Positions 8,621 to 17,467 of a DNA stretch of 64,000 nucleotides are shown piece after piece (the stretch's first letter is position 1; every line of letters begins with the position of its first letter). The position numbers and the translations under genes were made by a program. The notes below the pieces were generated by a model that worked only from the letters and a program-made list of their open reading frames with translations, did no database searches and was not told the DNA's origin. The stretch is from Tenacibaculum discolor. GTDB lineage: Bacteria > Bacteroidota > Bacteroidia > Flavobacteriales > Flavobacteriaceae. The DNA lies in NCBI RefSeq assembly GCF_003664185.1, contig NZ_RCCS01000010.1, positions 211,634 through 275,633 on the forward strand, given 5' to 3'.

Positions 8621-10777
8621 ATGAAACATTTATTACTTGCTATATGCTTTTTAATGCATACACTATTAATTGCACAAACAACTATTTCAGGAAAAATAAC
8701 GGATACTAAAGGTAATCCTATTGAAGGAGCAAATGTATATTTAGAGGGAACTTACGACGGAACTTCATCTGACGAAAAAGGAAATTTCTCATTTAAAACT
8801 TCAGAGAAAGGACAACAAACATTAACGGTGTCTTTTATTTCATTTGAAACGTATATAAAAACGGCGAATGTTTCAATGTTCAAAAACTTAAAAATAGTAC
8901 TTCGAGAAGATGTTAATACATTAGATGCTGTAAATATAAATGCAGGAACTTTTGAAGCAGGAGATAATGCCAAAGTAACAGCGTTAAAACCTTTAGATGT
9001 AGTAACAACAGCAAGCGCTTTGGGAGATTTTGTTGGTGCACTACAAACCTTGCCTGGTACTTCCTCGGTTAGTGAAGATGGGCGTTTATTTGTTCGTGGA
9101 GGAGAGGCAGACGAGACACAAATTTTTATTGATGGAATTCGAGTATTTACACCGTACAGTCCTTCTGCGCGTAACATTCCTACCCGCGGACGATTTTCTC
9201 CTTTTTTATTTAAAGGAATTACATTTTCTACAGGAGGTTATTCAGCAGAATACGGTCAAGCGCTATCGAGTGTTTTATTATTAAACACGAATGACGAAGC
9301 AATAAAAGAAAAAACTGATATCTCATTAATGACGGTTGGTTTAGGAGTAGGAAATACTCAGGTATTTGGAAAAAATTCACTAAGTGTAAACGCTTCATAC
9401 ATCAATTTAGCACCTTATCAAAAATTATTTCCCGATAGGAATACTTGGAAAAAACCAGTACAATCATTAAATGGTGAAGCTGTATATCGTTTTAGATTTA
9501 AAAATGAGTCTTTGTTGAAGTTGTATGGAGCTTATAGTTATACTGATTTTGATATGTTTCAAGAGGATATTAATTATGAAGATGGATTTCGTTTTGGATT
9601 AAAAAATAGAAACTTGTATTTCAATGGATCTTATAAACAACATCTAGCTAATAATTGGACAGTCTTAGGAGGAGCATCGTTTACTAACGATAATTCAAAA
9701 ATGAATATACTAGATGATAAGGTTGTAGATAATGAAAACTCAGCTCATGTTAAAGCAACATTAAAAAAGAGGTTTTCAAATCGATTTAAATTAAGTTTTG
9801 GAGCAGAATATTTTATAACTGATTTTTCTGAAGATTATAACAGTGAAACGAATGGGAATGCTACTTATGGATTTAATAATAATATCTTTGGAAGTTTTGT
9901 TGAAGCAGATATCTTCTTTTCTAAGAAACTAGCAACAAAAGTAGGAGTGCGTATAGAAAACTCTGAGTTGTTAGATGAATTTACAGTTTCTCCAAGAGCT
10001 TCTATAGCATACAAATCAGGAGAAAATGCACAGTTTTCATTTGCTTACGGACGTTTTTATCAAAACCCTAAGAATGAGTACTTAAAATTTAATACACAAT
10101 TTAAAGCAGAAAACACTTCTCATTTTATAGCAAATTATCAGTATGTAAAAAACAAACAGATTTTAAGAATAGAAGGGTATTATAAAAAGTATCAAGATTT
10201 AGTAAAATATGATACTAATAGAGCGTTGCCATATTCTAATTACTCAAACTTAGGAGAAGGATTTTCTAAAGGAATAGATGTTTTTTGGAGAGATAATATA
10301 AATATAAAAAACACAGATTATTGGGTTTCTTATTCGTTTTTAGATACAGAAAGAGATTATAAAAATTACTCAACAAAAGCTACACCAAATTTTGCATCAA
10401 AACACAACTTATCGGTCGTAGCAAAACATTGGATAGAAGATTGGAAAAGTCAAATTGGGATGAGTTATAATTTTGCTTCAGGTAGAAGTTATACAAATCC
10501 TAATAAAGGTGGGTTTTTAAACCAAAAAACAAAGAATTATAATTCTGTAAGCTTGAATTGGGCATACCTAATTAGCCAACAAAAAATACTGTATTTCTCG
10601 GTAAATAATGTTTTAGGTACGCAGAACGTATTTGGGTATAATTATAAAAACACACCAAACTCAGTAGGGACTTACAATCGACAAGCTATAATACCATCGG
10701 CTGATAGTTTCTTTTTTGTTGGATTCTTTTGGACGATAAGTGATAATAAAAAAGATAACCAGTTAAATAACCTTTAA
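8621..10777 (+). CDS. TonB-dependent receptor with carboxypeptidase-like N-terminal domain
   Basis: A second outer-membrane TonB-dependent receptor, 718 residues from the ATG at 8621. It has signal peptide MKHLLLAICFLMHTLLIAQ, a carboxypeptidase-like regulatory domain (about 20-105), and a plug with LFVRGGEADETQIFIDGIRV (about 160-180) before the barrel. A GTG at 8600 in the same frame would add seven polar residues before the signal peptide, so I do not use it. The TPR gene about 100 bases downstream may be co-transcribed. Substrate is unknown; there is no SusD neighbour. Confidence 0.9.
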   Translation: MKHLLLAICFLMHTLLIAQTTISGKITDTKGNPIEGANVYLEGTYDGTSSDEKGNFSFKTSEKGQQTLTVSFISFETYIKTANVSMFKNLKIVLREDVNTLDAVNINAGTFEAGDNAKVTALKPLDVVTTASALGDFVGALQTLPGTSSVSEDGRLFVRGGEADETQIFIDGIRVFTPYSPSARNIPTRGRFSPFLFKGITFSTGGYSAEYGQALSSVLLLNTNDEAIKEKTDISLMTVGLGVGNTQVFGKNSLSVNASYINLAPYQKLFPDRNTWKKPVQSLNGEAVYRFRFKNESLLKLYGAYSYTDFDMFQEDINYEDGFRFGLKNRNLYFNGSYKQHLANNWTVLGGASFTNDNSKMNILDDKVVDNENSAHVKATLKKRFSNRFKLSFGAEYFITDFSEDYNSETNGNATYGFNNNIFGSFVEADIFFSKKLATKVGVRIENSELLDEFTVSPRASIAYKSGENAQFSFAYGRFYQNPKNEYLKFNTQFKAENTSHFIANYQYVKNKQILRIEGYYKKYQDLVKYDTNRALPYSNYSNLGEGFSKGIDVFWRDNINIKNTDYWVSYSFLDTERDYKNYSTKATPNFASKHNLSVVAKHWIEDWKSQIGMSYNFASGRSYTNPNKGGFLNQKTKNYNSVSLNWAYLISQQKILYFSVNNVLGTQNVFGYNYKNTPNSVGTYNRQAIIPSADSFFFVGFFWTISDNKKDNQLNNL

Positions 10778-10878
10778 ACAATGACAATTCAGTTATAAAA
10801 AGCAACAGTTCAGTATAGTATTTTATATAAATAATAACAATAAAAAGATATTTGAAGCATTAATTAAAATCAATTAAC

Positions 10879-11505
10879 ATGAAGAAAATTATTACAGTTT
10901 TAGTATTAGTATTTACAGTAAGTATATCAGCACAAGATAAATATGAAAAAGGAATGGCAAAAGCCTTTGAGCTTTGGAAAGTGAATAAAACAACGGAGGC
11001 AGCTCAATTATTCGAGCGAATTTCTAAAGCTGAAAAAGACAACTGGTTACCGTCTTATTATGCAGGGATGATTAACATCTTAGAGAGTTTTCAAATAAAA
11101 GAAGAAGCATCGTTAATTGCCAAATTAAATAAGGCACAAGAGTTTTTAGATACTGCAAAATCTATTTCACCAGAAAATCCGGAAATATTAATTACACAGG
11201 CATTATTACATGTTTCATATATGGCTTTTGATGGACAGAAGTACGGGATGACTATGTCGATGAAAAATGCAGCGTTGTATGAAAAAGCATTGAAAATAGC
11301 TCCTAATAATCCGAGAGTTATTTTAAGTAAGGCAGAATCAGATATGGGAGCAGCTCGTTTTTTTGGACAATCTACAGAGCCTTTTTGTAATAACGTAAAA
11401 AGAGCTATTGAGTTAGGAAAGGAAGAAAAAATAAAAGAAAAATTTTATCCTAAGTTTAATGTACAAAGAGCAGAACAGGTACTGAAAAAATGTATGAAGT
11501 CCTAA
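10879..11505 (+). CDS. Secreted TPR-type repeat protein
   Basis: A periplasmic helical-repeat protein of 208 residues with signal peptide 1-18 (MKKIITVLVLVFTVSISA|Q). TPR-like units can be read around KAFELWKVNKTTEAAQLFERI, LNKAQEFLDTAKSISPENPEI and NAALYEKALKIAPNNPRVI. It follows a TonB receptor with no clear terminator between, suggesting a shared transcript. A scaffold role for the uptake system is only an inference. Its stop codon overlaps that of the convergent SGNH hydrolase by 4 bases. Confidence 0.75.
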   Translation: MKKIITVLVLVFTVSISAQDKYEKGMAKAFELWKVNKTTEAAQLFERISKAEKDNWLPSYYAGMINILESFQIKEEASLIAKLNKAQEFLDTAKSISPENPEILITQALLHVSYMAFDGQKYGMTMSMKNAALYEKALKIAPNNPRVILSKAESDMGAARFFGQSTEPFCNNVKRAIELGKEEKIKEKFYPKFNVQRAEQVLKKCMKS

Positions 11506-12179
11506 TACTTTTGTACTAACTGAATTAATAAGTTAAAAGAATCTTCATCAGCTATCCATTTTTTATACTTTTTAAAAGGGAGTTGTTGAAGGTTTTTTGT
11601 TGGATATAATTGATGAAAAATAGTAAGAGCAGCTACAAAACTTCCAGCAGTAGAAGGATGGAAGTTATCTAAACTGTATAAAGACTCTTTACCTTTATAA
11701 GTGTTATATTCTTTCCATATATTTCCCACAGGAAACAAAAAAGCATCGTTCTGTTTGGCGGCAGATTTGTGATTCTCTATTACTTTATCAAAAGTATGGT
11801 AATATCTAACGGATGGCCATACCATAAAGTAACTAAGTTTAGTGTTGTATTGCTCACAAAGAGCTTTTATTGTCGCTCCGTCTTGTATTAGCATTCTTCT
11901 TCCTTCTGCTTGTGAGGAAGGACCTTGTTGAATAACTAGATAATCGAATTGTTTTTTTGCTAATAGTTTTTGAAGTTTTCCGTCGTTAATATGATCAATA
12001 ATAGCATAGTTAGGAAAACATAAGCTTTTGGTTTTAATAGTAATTCCTTGTTGTTTTCCAATATACTCTAACATTTTAGGCATGTTGTTCGTATAGGTTA
12101 AACTATTTCCAACAAATAATATTTGTTGTGCTTGAACTGAAAGTTGAAAAAAGAGTAGTATGTAGAGTAGCTTTTTCAA
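11502..12179 (-). CDS. SGNH/GDSL-type hydrolase, secreted
   Basis: A predicted exported esterase/acyl-hydrolase with signal peptide 1-17. The four SGNH blocks are partly visible: nucleophile Ser26 in FVGNSLTY (block I), the Gly/Asn region around VIQQGPSSQ, and block V Asp171/His174 in DNFHPS. Length 225 residues fits the family. It ends tail-to-tail with the TPR gene. Substrate cannot be inferred. Confidence 0.8.
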   Translation of the reverse strand: MKKLLYILLFFQLSVQAQQILFVGNSLTYTNNMPKMLEYIGKQQGITIKTKSLCFPNYAIIDHINDGKLQKLLAKKQFDYLVIQQGPSSQAEGRRMLIQDGATIKALCEQYNTKLSYFMVWPSVRYYHTFDKVIENHKSAAKQNDAFLFPVGNIWKEYNTYKGKESLYSLDNFHPSTAGSFVAALTIFHQLYPTKNLQQLPFKKYKKWIADEDSFNLLIQLVQKY

Positions 12180-12193
12180 GGATAATGATATTT

Positions 12194-12817
12194 TTACACC
12201 TCTAAATTTAGCCTATTTTTTAATTCTATTCTACCAATAGAGGTAATAATAACTTCTCTAGAATTTGGTTTTTTACGTAACCAATCTTTTTTAATAATTA
12301 CTTCGAGAAGAGAAGCTCCCAATGCTCCTGCAATATGATGCTTTCTTTCACTCCAATCTAAACATTGATGAGCAAAAGAACGTTTTTTCTGCTGGATAGC
12401 ATTAATATTTACTCCAACTTCATTAAACCATTCTTCTCCATATTTAGTAACAACATAATTTTTATCAGAAGTTTTAATGATTTTATTGTTTAATAAAGAA
12501 GTTGTCATTTTTACACCAAGGCTGCCTGCTAAATGATCATAGCAAGTTCTAGCGTATGTGAAGTTATTTAATTTAGGAGTTTTAATTTTCTTGTAATCGT
12601 TATCTATAGAGATTAAACTTGCCATTGATTCTATAACCCGTGCAACTTCTTCGTTAGTAAATTTAAAGTAGCGATGTCTTCCTTGTTTTTCAACTGATAA
12701 GATGTTTGCTGAAACCAATTTTTTTAAATGATTACTTGCCGATTGCAACGATATATTAGCACTTGTTGCTAATTCTGTAGCAGTGTAGGCTCTACCGTCT
12801 AGTAAATTCCACAACAT
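12194..12817 (-). CDS. ArsR-like winged-helix regulator (N-terminus longer than the ATG suggests)
   Basis: An HTH regulator with an ArsR-type domain (LATSANISLQSASNHLKKLVSANILSV) followed by about 110 residues that include a second helical region. Residues encoded upstream of the first ATG in the same frame (IAAILGDKSRAI before MLWNLLDG) match the usual first helices of ArsR proteins, so translation probably starts earlier. No ATG, GTG or TTG exists there: the frame runs back to the dinB stop at 12905-12907, with only ATT (12899-12901) or ATA as possible starts. The pair dinB-arsR is one operon, probably autoregulated. Coordinates give the conservative ATG start. Confidence 0.75.
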   Translation of the reverse strand: MLWNLLDGRAYTATELATSANISLQSASNHLKKLVSANILSVEKQGRHRYFKFTNEEVARVIESMASLISIDNDYKKIKTPKLNNFTYARTCYDHLAGSLGVKMTTSLLNNKIIKTSDKNYVVTKYGEEWFNEVGVNINAIQQKKRSFAHQCLDWSERKHHIAGALGASLLEVIIKKDWLRKKPNSREVIITSIGRIELKNRLNLEV

Positions 12818-12904
12818 GATAGCGCGAGACTTATCTCCTAAAATAGCAGCGATTTTACTAAACTGATGTTCTAACTCTTCGATAGTAGTAAATTTTATAA
12901 TGTT

Positions 12905-13375
12905 TTAATCCCATATTAAAGGTCGTTCAACATCAAGTGTTCTTAAATAACCTAATAGTTGACCAGTATGAACAGCTTCATGATACACCATTCTGTTTAA
13001 ATAATCTCCTAATGTTTTACTTTGATTAACTTCTTTTCGTTCAATGCGTATATTCTCTAAATCAGCTTCATTAAGTGTTTTTATCATCTCTATAAAACTG
13101 TTATGATATTTTTCAGCAAAGCTAAGCTCATTTTTTAAATCTGAGTATGCTAAATTTTCCCAAGGAGATTTATAGTCGCCTAAATCACCTCTGTTTTTAA
13201 TAATTGTATGAAATAAATGTTCACCTTCTAGAGTGTGTCTTATCATTTCGATAATCGAAAAAGCTTCTGAATCAGGTTTCCAGTTTAAAAATTCATCAGG
13301 AATCCCTTTCCACAGTTTTATACTTCGTCTTCTTGTTTCTGAAAAGTTTAATAGTATATTTTCTATAGCGTTCAT
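12905..13375 (-). CDS. DinB/YfiT-like metal-binding four-helix protein
   Basis: A 156-residue DinB superfamily protein, a four-helix bundle often involved in thiol or detoxification chemistry. The metal-site histidines are in MIRHTLEGEH (about 46-55) and YHEAVHTGQLLGYLR (about 131-145), the usual three-His pattern. It is followed in the same frame, after a single TAA, by the ArsR-like regulator, so the two are surely co-transcribed. The target compound is unknown. Confidence 0.85.
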   Translation of the reverse strand: MNAIENILLNFSETRRRSIKLWKGIPDEFLNWKPDSEAFSIIEMIRHTLEGEHLFHTIIKNRGDLGDYKSPWENLAYSDLKNELSFAEKYHNSFIEMIKTLNEADLENIRIERKEVNQSKTLGDYLNRMVYHEAVHTGQLLGYLRTLDVERPLIWD

Positions 13376-13425
13376 AGTTACTTATTGTTTGTTAGAGTGT
13401 AAAAGTACATGACGCTTTTATATTC

Positions 13426-13447
13426 TACTTCATTTTAAAATGAAGTA
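13426..13447. promoter_or_regulatory. 22-bp perfect palindrome upstream of dinB-arsR
   Basis: TACTTCATTTT/AAAATGAAGTA is a perfect dyad about 50 bases upstream of the dinB start. ArsR dimers bind such AT-rich dyads, so it is a probable operator for the regulator encoded in the same operon. Confidence 0.55.
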
Positions 13448-13471
13448 TGGATTTTACATTAATAAAAAAAC

Positions 13472-13514
13472 AAATGCTTTTCTATAAACAGGCAAAGCTG
13501 TAAGAAAAGCATTT
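13472..13514 (-). terminator. Terminator of the nitroreductase/ohr block
   Basis: Stem AAATGCTTTTCT against AGAAAAGCATTTT; read on the minus strand it is followed by a T run. It lies about 50 bases after the nitroreductase stop codon. Confidence 0.65.
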
Positions 13515-13559
13515 TGTTGAGTGTTTTACTTTTTTAATAAAACAGTGTTTATTGCTGTA

Positions 13560-14195
13560 CTATTTTACATCAATAACGAATTCATCTCTAGGAATTCTAA
13601 CTTTTTTCATTGGTTTAATCCAGTCCTTTTCATCGTCGGCATAACCAATGTACATTAGTGATACACTTTTTAAGCCCATTTTATCTAATTCTAAAACTTC
13701 ATCAACTACTTTATTGTCAAATCCTTCAGCAGGACAAGTGTCTACTTTTAACTCTGCAGCTTGTGCTAAAGCTAACCCTAAAGCAATATAAGTTTGTCTT
13801 GATGTGTGTGCAAAATTAACTTCATCAGGAAGATCTAAATACACTTTTTTAAGCATGTCCGTATAACTACTAAATCTACCTCTAGGTAATCCTCTTTCGT
13901 CTGTAGTATAGTCAAACACTTTGTCTATTCTTTCAGCCGTATAGTTATCCCAAGCAGCAAAAACTAACACATGCGAACAGTCTTTCATAGAATCAGGGTT
14001 TAAAGCTCCTTGTACTAACTTTTCTTTAACCTCCTGATTTGATATTGAAATAACTCTAAATTGTTGCAACCCCGATGAGGTTGGTGCTAATCTAGCAGCT
14101 TCAATAATTTTTTCAATATTTTCTTCACTTACTTTTTTATTTGGATCAAAAGCTTTTACAGCATGTCTCCAGTTAAGATTTTCTATTAATGACAT
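13560..14195 (-). CDS. NAD(P)H-dependent nitroreductase-family oxidoreductase (NfsB-like)
   Basis: An FMN enzyme of the nitroreductase superfamily, 211 residues. The N-terminal flavin-binding stretch contains RHAVKAFDPNKKVS and AARLAPTSSGLQQFRVI (about 10-50), the classic pattern for NfsB/YdgI-type enzymes, and the C-terminus has VSLMYIGYADDEKDW. It lies 11 bases downstream of ohr on the same strand, so it is probably part of the OhrR-controlled peroxide-stress operon; reduction of quinones or nitro compounds is a family inference. Confidence 0.88.
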   Translation of the reverse strand: MSLIENLNWRHAVKAFDPNKKVSEENIEKIIEAARLAPTSSGLQQFRVISISNQEVKEKLVQGALNPDSMKDCSHVLVFAAWDNYTAERIDKVFDYTTDERGLPRGRFSSYTDMLKKVYLDLPDEVNFAHTSRQTYIALGLALAQAAELKVDTCPAEGFDNKVVDEVLELDKMGLKSVSLMYIGYADDEKDWIKPMKKVRIPRDEFVIDVK

Positions 14196-14206
14196 TATAT
14201 TAATAT

Positions 14207-14638
14207 TTAATTATTTGTTGTATTTAATTTTACTTCAATATTTCCTCTTGTAGCATTTGAGTAAGGACAAACTTTATGAGCTTTTTCGGTTAAGGCTTTT
14301 GCTTCTTCTAAAGAAACATCAGGAATATTTACATCTAATGCTACTGCAAGTCCAAAACCACCATTTTCTATTTGACCAATACTTACTGTTGCTTTAACAG
14401 TAGTTGTACCAGTATTAATTTTAGATTTTTTGATGACTAAGTTTAACGCACTATCAAAACAAGCTGAATATCCTGCTGCAAAAAGCATTTCAGGATTTGG
14501 ATAATCGTCATTAGCTCCTCCCAGCGCTTTAGGATGTCTAACATCAAGTTCTAAAACTCCGTTTTCACTTTTTACATGTCCGTTTCTTCCGCCAGTTGCT
14601 TTGGCGCTGATATTATAAATTGGTTTTATTTTTTCCAT
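14207..14638 (-). CDS. ohr: Organic hydroperoxide resistance protein Ohr
   Basis: A thiol peroxidase of the OsmC/Ohr family that reduces organic hydroperoxides. Both catalytic cysteines are present: Cys60 in AAGYSACFDSAL and Cys124 in HKVCPYSNATRGN. The 143-residue length is standard for Ohr. The start codon lies inside the ohrR coding region (26-base overlap), showing translational coupling with the regulator; the nitroreductase gene follows at 11 bases. Confidence 0.95.
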   Translation of the reverse strand: MEKIKPIYNISAKATGGRNGHVKSENGVLELDVRHPKALGGANDDYPNPEMLFAAGYSACFDSALNLVIKKSKINTGTTTVKATVSIGQIENGGFGLAVALDVNIPDVSLEEAKALTEKAHKVCPYSNATRGNIEVKLNTTNN

Positions 14639-15059
14639 TAATCTGATTTAATATATGTTCTATTATATTTTTGAGTTCTGTTAATTTGTCAACAGAAATA
14701 TTTAGAGAAGTCATAATTTGACCAGGAACACATTCTGCTTTTTCTTGGATATTTTCCCCCAGTTTTGTTAAATTAATTTTCACAACGCGTTCGTCCGTTA
14801 TCTCTCTTTTTCTTTCTATAAGTTTTTTATGCTCTAACCTTTTAAGCAAAGGAGTAAGGGTACCACTGTCCAAATTAAGTTTAGAACCTATTTCTGATAC
14901 ACTTTGATCACCTTCTTCCCATAAAACTAACATTACTAAATATTGAGGGTATGTTAAATCTAGCTTTTTTAGTATGGGACGGTATAAACTAATTACTTCT
15001 TTCGCTAGCGTATAAACCGGAAAGCATACTTGATTGGTTAATTTTAATTGTTCTGACAT
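14613..15059 (-). CDS. ohrR: MarR-family organic-peroxide sensor OhrR
   Basis: A peroxide-sensing MarR repressor, 148 residues. The reactive cysteine is Cys12 in NQVCFPVYTLAKE, aligned with the CFALY motif of Bacillus subtilis OhrR. A second cysteine, Cys110 (KAECVPG), sits where two-Cys OhrR proteins carry a resolving residue, so disulphide sensing is possible (inference). The winged helix is seen in SEIGSKLNLDSGTLTPLLKRLEHKKLIERKR. It is the first gene of the ohrR-ohr-nitroreductase operon with its operator just upstream. Confidence 0.95.
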   Translation of the reverse strand: MSEQLKLTNQVCFPVYTLAKEVISLYRPILKKLDLTYPQYLVMLVLWEEGDQSVSEIGSKLNLDSGTLTPLLKRLEHKKLIERKREITDERVVKINLTKLGENIQEKAECVPGQIMTSLNISVDKLTELKNIIEHILNQINGKNKTNL

Positions 15060-15094
15060 AATTGACTTATAAATAACGGTACAAATATATTGTG

Positions 15095-15120
15095 CAATTA
15101 AATTGTGTGCAATTTAATTG
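15095..15120. promoter_or_regulatory. OhrR operator
   Basis: Perfect inverted repeat CAATTAAATTG-TGTG-CAATTTAATTG, 36 bases upstream of ohrR. It closely resembles the known B. subtilis OhrR site built from ACAATT/AATTGT elements. Confidence 0.8.
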
Positions 15121-15193
15121 TTATAAAATTATGTGAAAATTATTTTAAGAATGTTAATTTGGGGTATAGATTGATGAATAAAATGACATAGCT

Positions 15194-15670
15194 TTATTTC
15201 GTTACTCTATTTACTTGACAGTTATAGCATCCAGGTCTTGCGTTATGTATCTGTATATAAGATACTTCAGGATTGTTTAAAAATAATTGAATCTTATTTC
15301 TTAAATCATCACCCCTACAAGTATCCATTTCTTGTATCATTCCACCATTATCATATCCCCTCAAAGATAGGTATCTATGATTGAGAAATTTTGGAATCTC
15401 ATTAACTTCTAATTTTGGGTTTTTAGCATTTTTTCTAACAAAAATAGGTCCACTTGATTGATAAGGTGATTTAGTTTTATGATGTTGAAAGGGTAATAAT
15501 ATAACTTCTTCTCCTATTTCTGCATCTTGAAGGCTTACTCTGCAAGGAAAACCAGGGCTTTTATCTACTGTCATTTTTACAATACTGTTAGATAAAAGTT
15601 TTTCTGTGTTTAAGTCAAATAAATGATTGAAGGTGTTTTCTATGGCTGAAATTCTAAAGTTAGGAGTCAT
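15194..15670 (-). CDS. DUF1203 family protein
   Basis: A 158-residue cytoplasmic protein of the uncharacterised DUF1203 family. Recognisable features are GFPCRVSLQDAEIGEEVILLPF near residue 40-62, SPYQSSGPIFVR, YLSLRGYDNGGMI, and a C-terminal IHNARPGCYNCQV with a CxxC pair. Relatives occur next to diverse stress genes without known activity. It stands alone between ohrR and the Ogt fusion. Confidence 0.8.
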   Translation of the reverse strand: MTPNFRISAIENTFNHLFDLNTEKLLSNSIVKMTVDKSPGFPCRVSLQDAEIGEEVILLPFQHHKTKSPYQSSGPIFVRKNAKNPKLEVNEIPKFLNHRYLSLRGYDNGGMIQEMDTCRGDDLRNKIQLFLNNPEVSYIQIHNARPGCYNCQVNRVTK

Positions 15671-15785
15671 AATTTTATTTTTTAAATAGGTTTATAGTTT
15701 GCGATATTAGTTTTGAAAAATTACTAAAGGGTTGGATTCTGTTTTAATATTTCGCTTTATGGAGTAGCTTTGGTGAGAAATTCTT

Positions 15786-16604
15786 TTATAGTTTTACAGA
15801 TTCGTAACTATTTATTATTATTTTTCTATCTGCACTCCATCTATAATTCCCCATATTTCCATCACTTTTAATAACTCTATGGCAAGGAATTAAATAGGCA
15901 ATAGGGTTTTTGCCAATAGCACTGCCAACAGCTCTAACAGCCTTGGGGTTACTTATCATTTCGGCAATATCTTTATATGAAAGTAAATTTGAAGAAGGTA
16001 TTTGAAGTAAGGCTTTCCAAACTTGAATTTGAAATGGAGTACCTTGTAAATCTAAACTAATTGGAGTTGTGGGAATTTTCCAGTTTTTGAAGTATTCTTG
16101 AACAAGTTTACCGTTACTTTGTAGTTCTTTAGTAAAAATTGCCTGATGGTATTCAGACTTAATTTTTTCAAGACTTAAATTATCAAAAGATAAGTTACAA
16201 ATCCCTTTTTTGGTTTCAATAATTATAGCACTTCCAAAAGGTGTTTCAATTTCTCCAAAATAGAACTTCAAATTTTTTCCTCTTTTTTGAAATTCTCCTG
16301 GAGTACAAGCTTCTATTTTAATAAATAAATCATGCAATCTACTGTTTCCTGACAACCCAACATTATATGAGGTTTCTAAAGTAGATTGACCTTTTCGCAA
16401 TAATTCTTTAGCTTTTTCTAATGTTACAAATTGAACATAATCTTTTGGACTAATACCAGCCCATTTTTTAAAGACTCGTTGAAAATGAAACTTACTTAAA
16501 TTTACATGATTTGCAATTTTCTCTAAATCAGGTTGTTCTTCGTAGTGATCTTTGATGAATTTGATTGCTTTTGCAATAATATCGTGATGGTATATATTTT
16601 CCAT
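15786..16604 (-). CDS. AraC HTH fused to methylated-DNA--protein-cysteine methyltransferase
   Basis: An Ada-like fusion of 272 residues: AraC-type double HTH (about 10-105; IANHVNLSKFHFQRVFKKWAGISP) followed by an O6-alkylguanine transferase domain (about 110-272) with acceptor Cys241 in the PCHRV motif and the recognition segment GTPFQIQVWKALLQIP. It lacks the N-terminal zinc-finger phosphotriester-repair domain of Escherichia coli Ada, a common architecture in Bacteroidota. It repairs O6-methylguanine by irreversible transfer and may regulate itself. Confidence 0.93.
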   Translation of the reverse strand: MENIYHHDIIAKAIKFIKDHYEEQPDLEKIANHVNLSKFHFQRVFKKWAGISPKDYVQFVTLEKAKELLRKGQSTLETSYNVGLSGNSRLHDLFIKIEACTPGEFQKRGKNLKFYFGEIETPFGSAIIIETKKGICNLSFDNLSLEKIKSEYHQAIFTKELQSNGKLVQEYFKNWKIPTTPISLDLQGTPFQIQVWKALLQIPSSNLLSYKDIAEMISNPKAVRAVGSAIGKNPIAYLIPCHRVIKSDGNMGNYRWSADRKIIINSYESVKL

Positions 16605-16853
16605 ACTACAAAGGTCAATTCATTTTACTTAATTTTCAATCCGATTGTTGCTGTTTTGATAAAGGAGTGTAGCCTATTTGTATAAGATTAGCTGGGTATT
16701 TAAACACCTAATTTAATAAAAACAAACCGAATAGAAAATCTGTGGGGAATTTCAGAGGAAGGCGAGAATAAGCAATTATTTATAGCTAATGTTGTGCGTT
16801 CGGCTTTATTCATTTTTATTATCAAGACTTTCTAAAAACTCAATTGGTTTTTT

Positions 16854-17330
16854 TTAAAAACTATGGGCATCCGAATTCCGAATACTTTCTTTAATTTCGT
16901 CAACATCAGCGTTCATTAATTTACCTTTTCTGTCCATAAACATCCAGTCATTTTCTTTTCCCAATTCAATCATATTTTTCAAGAATGTAAATCCGTTTTC
17001 TCGTAAATCAACTCTAAAGGAAAATTCAGTTATTGAGAGTGTTCTTTCATCTAACCCAATAAAGGCATCATTGTCCAAGGTTTCAGAATATGTTTTCCAG
17101 TTGAAGCTGGTTTTATTATTACTCCAATCGACCCTTTTCACAATTGAGTCAATTTTTGGTGTTATTTCATCCGCTTTTATATCAATTTCTTTCCAATATA
17201 ATTCTGCATCAGATTCAAAGAAACCAGTTTCTGTACTAACTCCAATTTCGTTTGGAATCAAATCGTGTCTGTGTCTTTTTAGAATTCCTTTCTTCGGAAC
17301 GACTGCTAAATAATATTGATAAATAGCCAT
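16854..17330 (-). CDS. Hypothetical protein in a cassette-like segment
   Basis: A 158-residue soluble protein of unrecognised family, from the ATG at 17330 (MAIYQYYLAVVPKKGI). An in-frame ATG at 17360 would start within the flanking repeat, so I reject it. Acidic and aromatic residues are frequent (ESDAELYWKEIDI, DNDAFIGLDERTLSI). Relatives in scattered Bacteroidota seem plausible but I cannot name a family. It is bracketed by inverted copies of GTTGTGCGT (16793-16801 and about 17353-17361), suggesting it arrived as a unit. Confidence 0.6.
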   Translation of the reverse strand: MAIYQYYLAVVPKKGILKRHRHDLIPNEIGVSTETGFFESDAELYWKEIDIKADEITPKIDSIVKRVDWSNNKTSFNWKTYSETLDNDAFIGLDERTLSITEFSFRVDLRENGFTFLKNMIELGKENDWMFMDRKGKLMNADVDEIKESIRNSDAHSF

Positions 17331-17431
17331 TAGATTTCGGTTTTTCAAGCTGACGCACAACGCTCTCGTATAACCGTCAGTTATCGGTTTAAATATACTT
17401 TAAATTTTAGTTTAGTACTGTCGTTAACAAT

Positions 17432-17467
17432 TCCGAGAGGATTCGGACGTAGTCGAATCCTCTCGGA
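17432..17467. repeat. Strong intergenic hairpin
   Basis: Perfect 14-bp arms TCCGAGAGGATTCG (17432-17445) and CGAATCCTCTCGGA (17454-17467) enclose an 8-base loop. An outer pair TAACAAT (17425-17431) and ATTGTTA (17481-17487) could extend it with an asymmetric bulge. It has no T run, is GC-richer than its surroundings, and looks like a mobile or recombination-related structure rather than a terminator. Confidence 0.6.

Noticed and set aside
303..10777. The two TonB receptors as SusC of a polysaccharide-utilisation locus
   Set aside because: No SusD-like lipoprotein or glycoside hydrolase lies next to either one.
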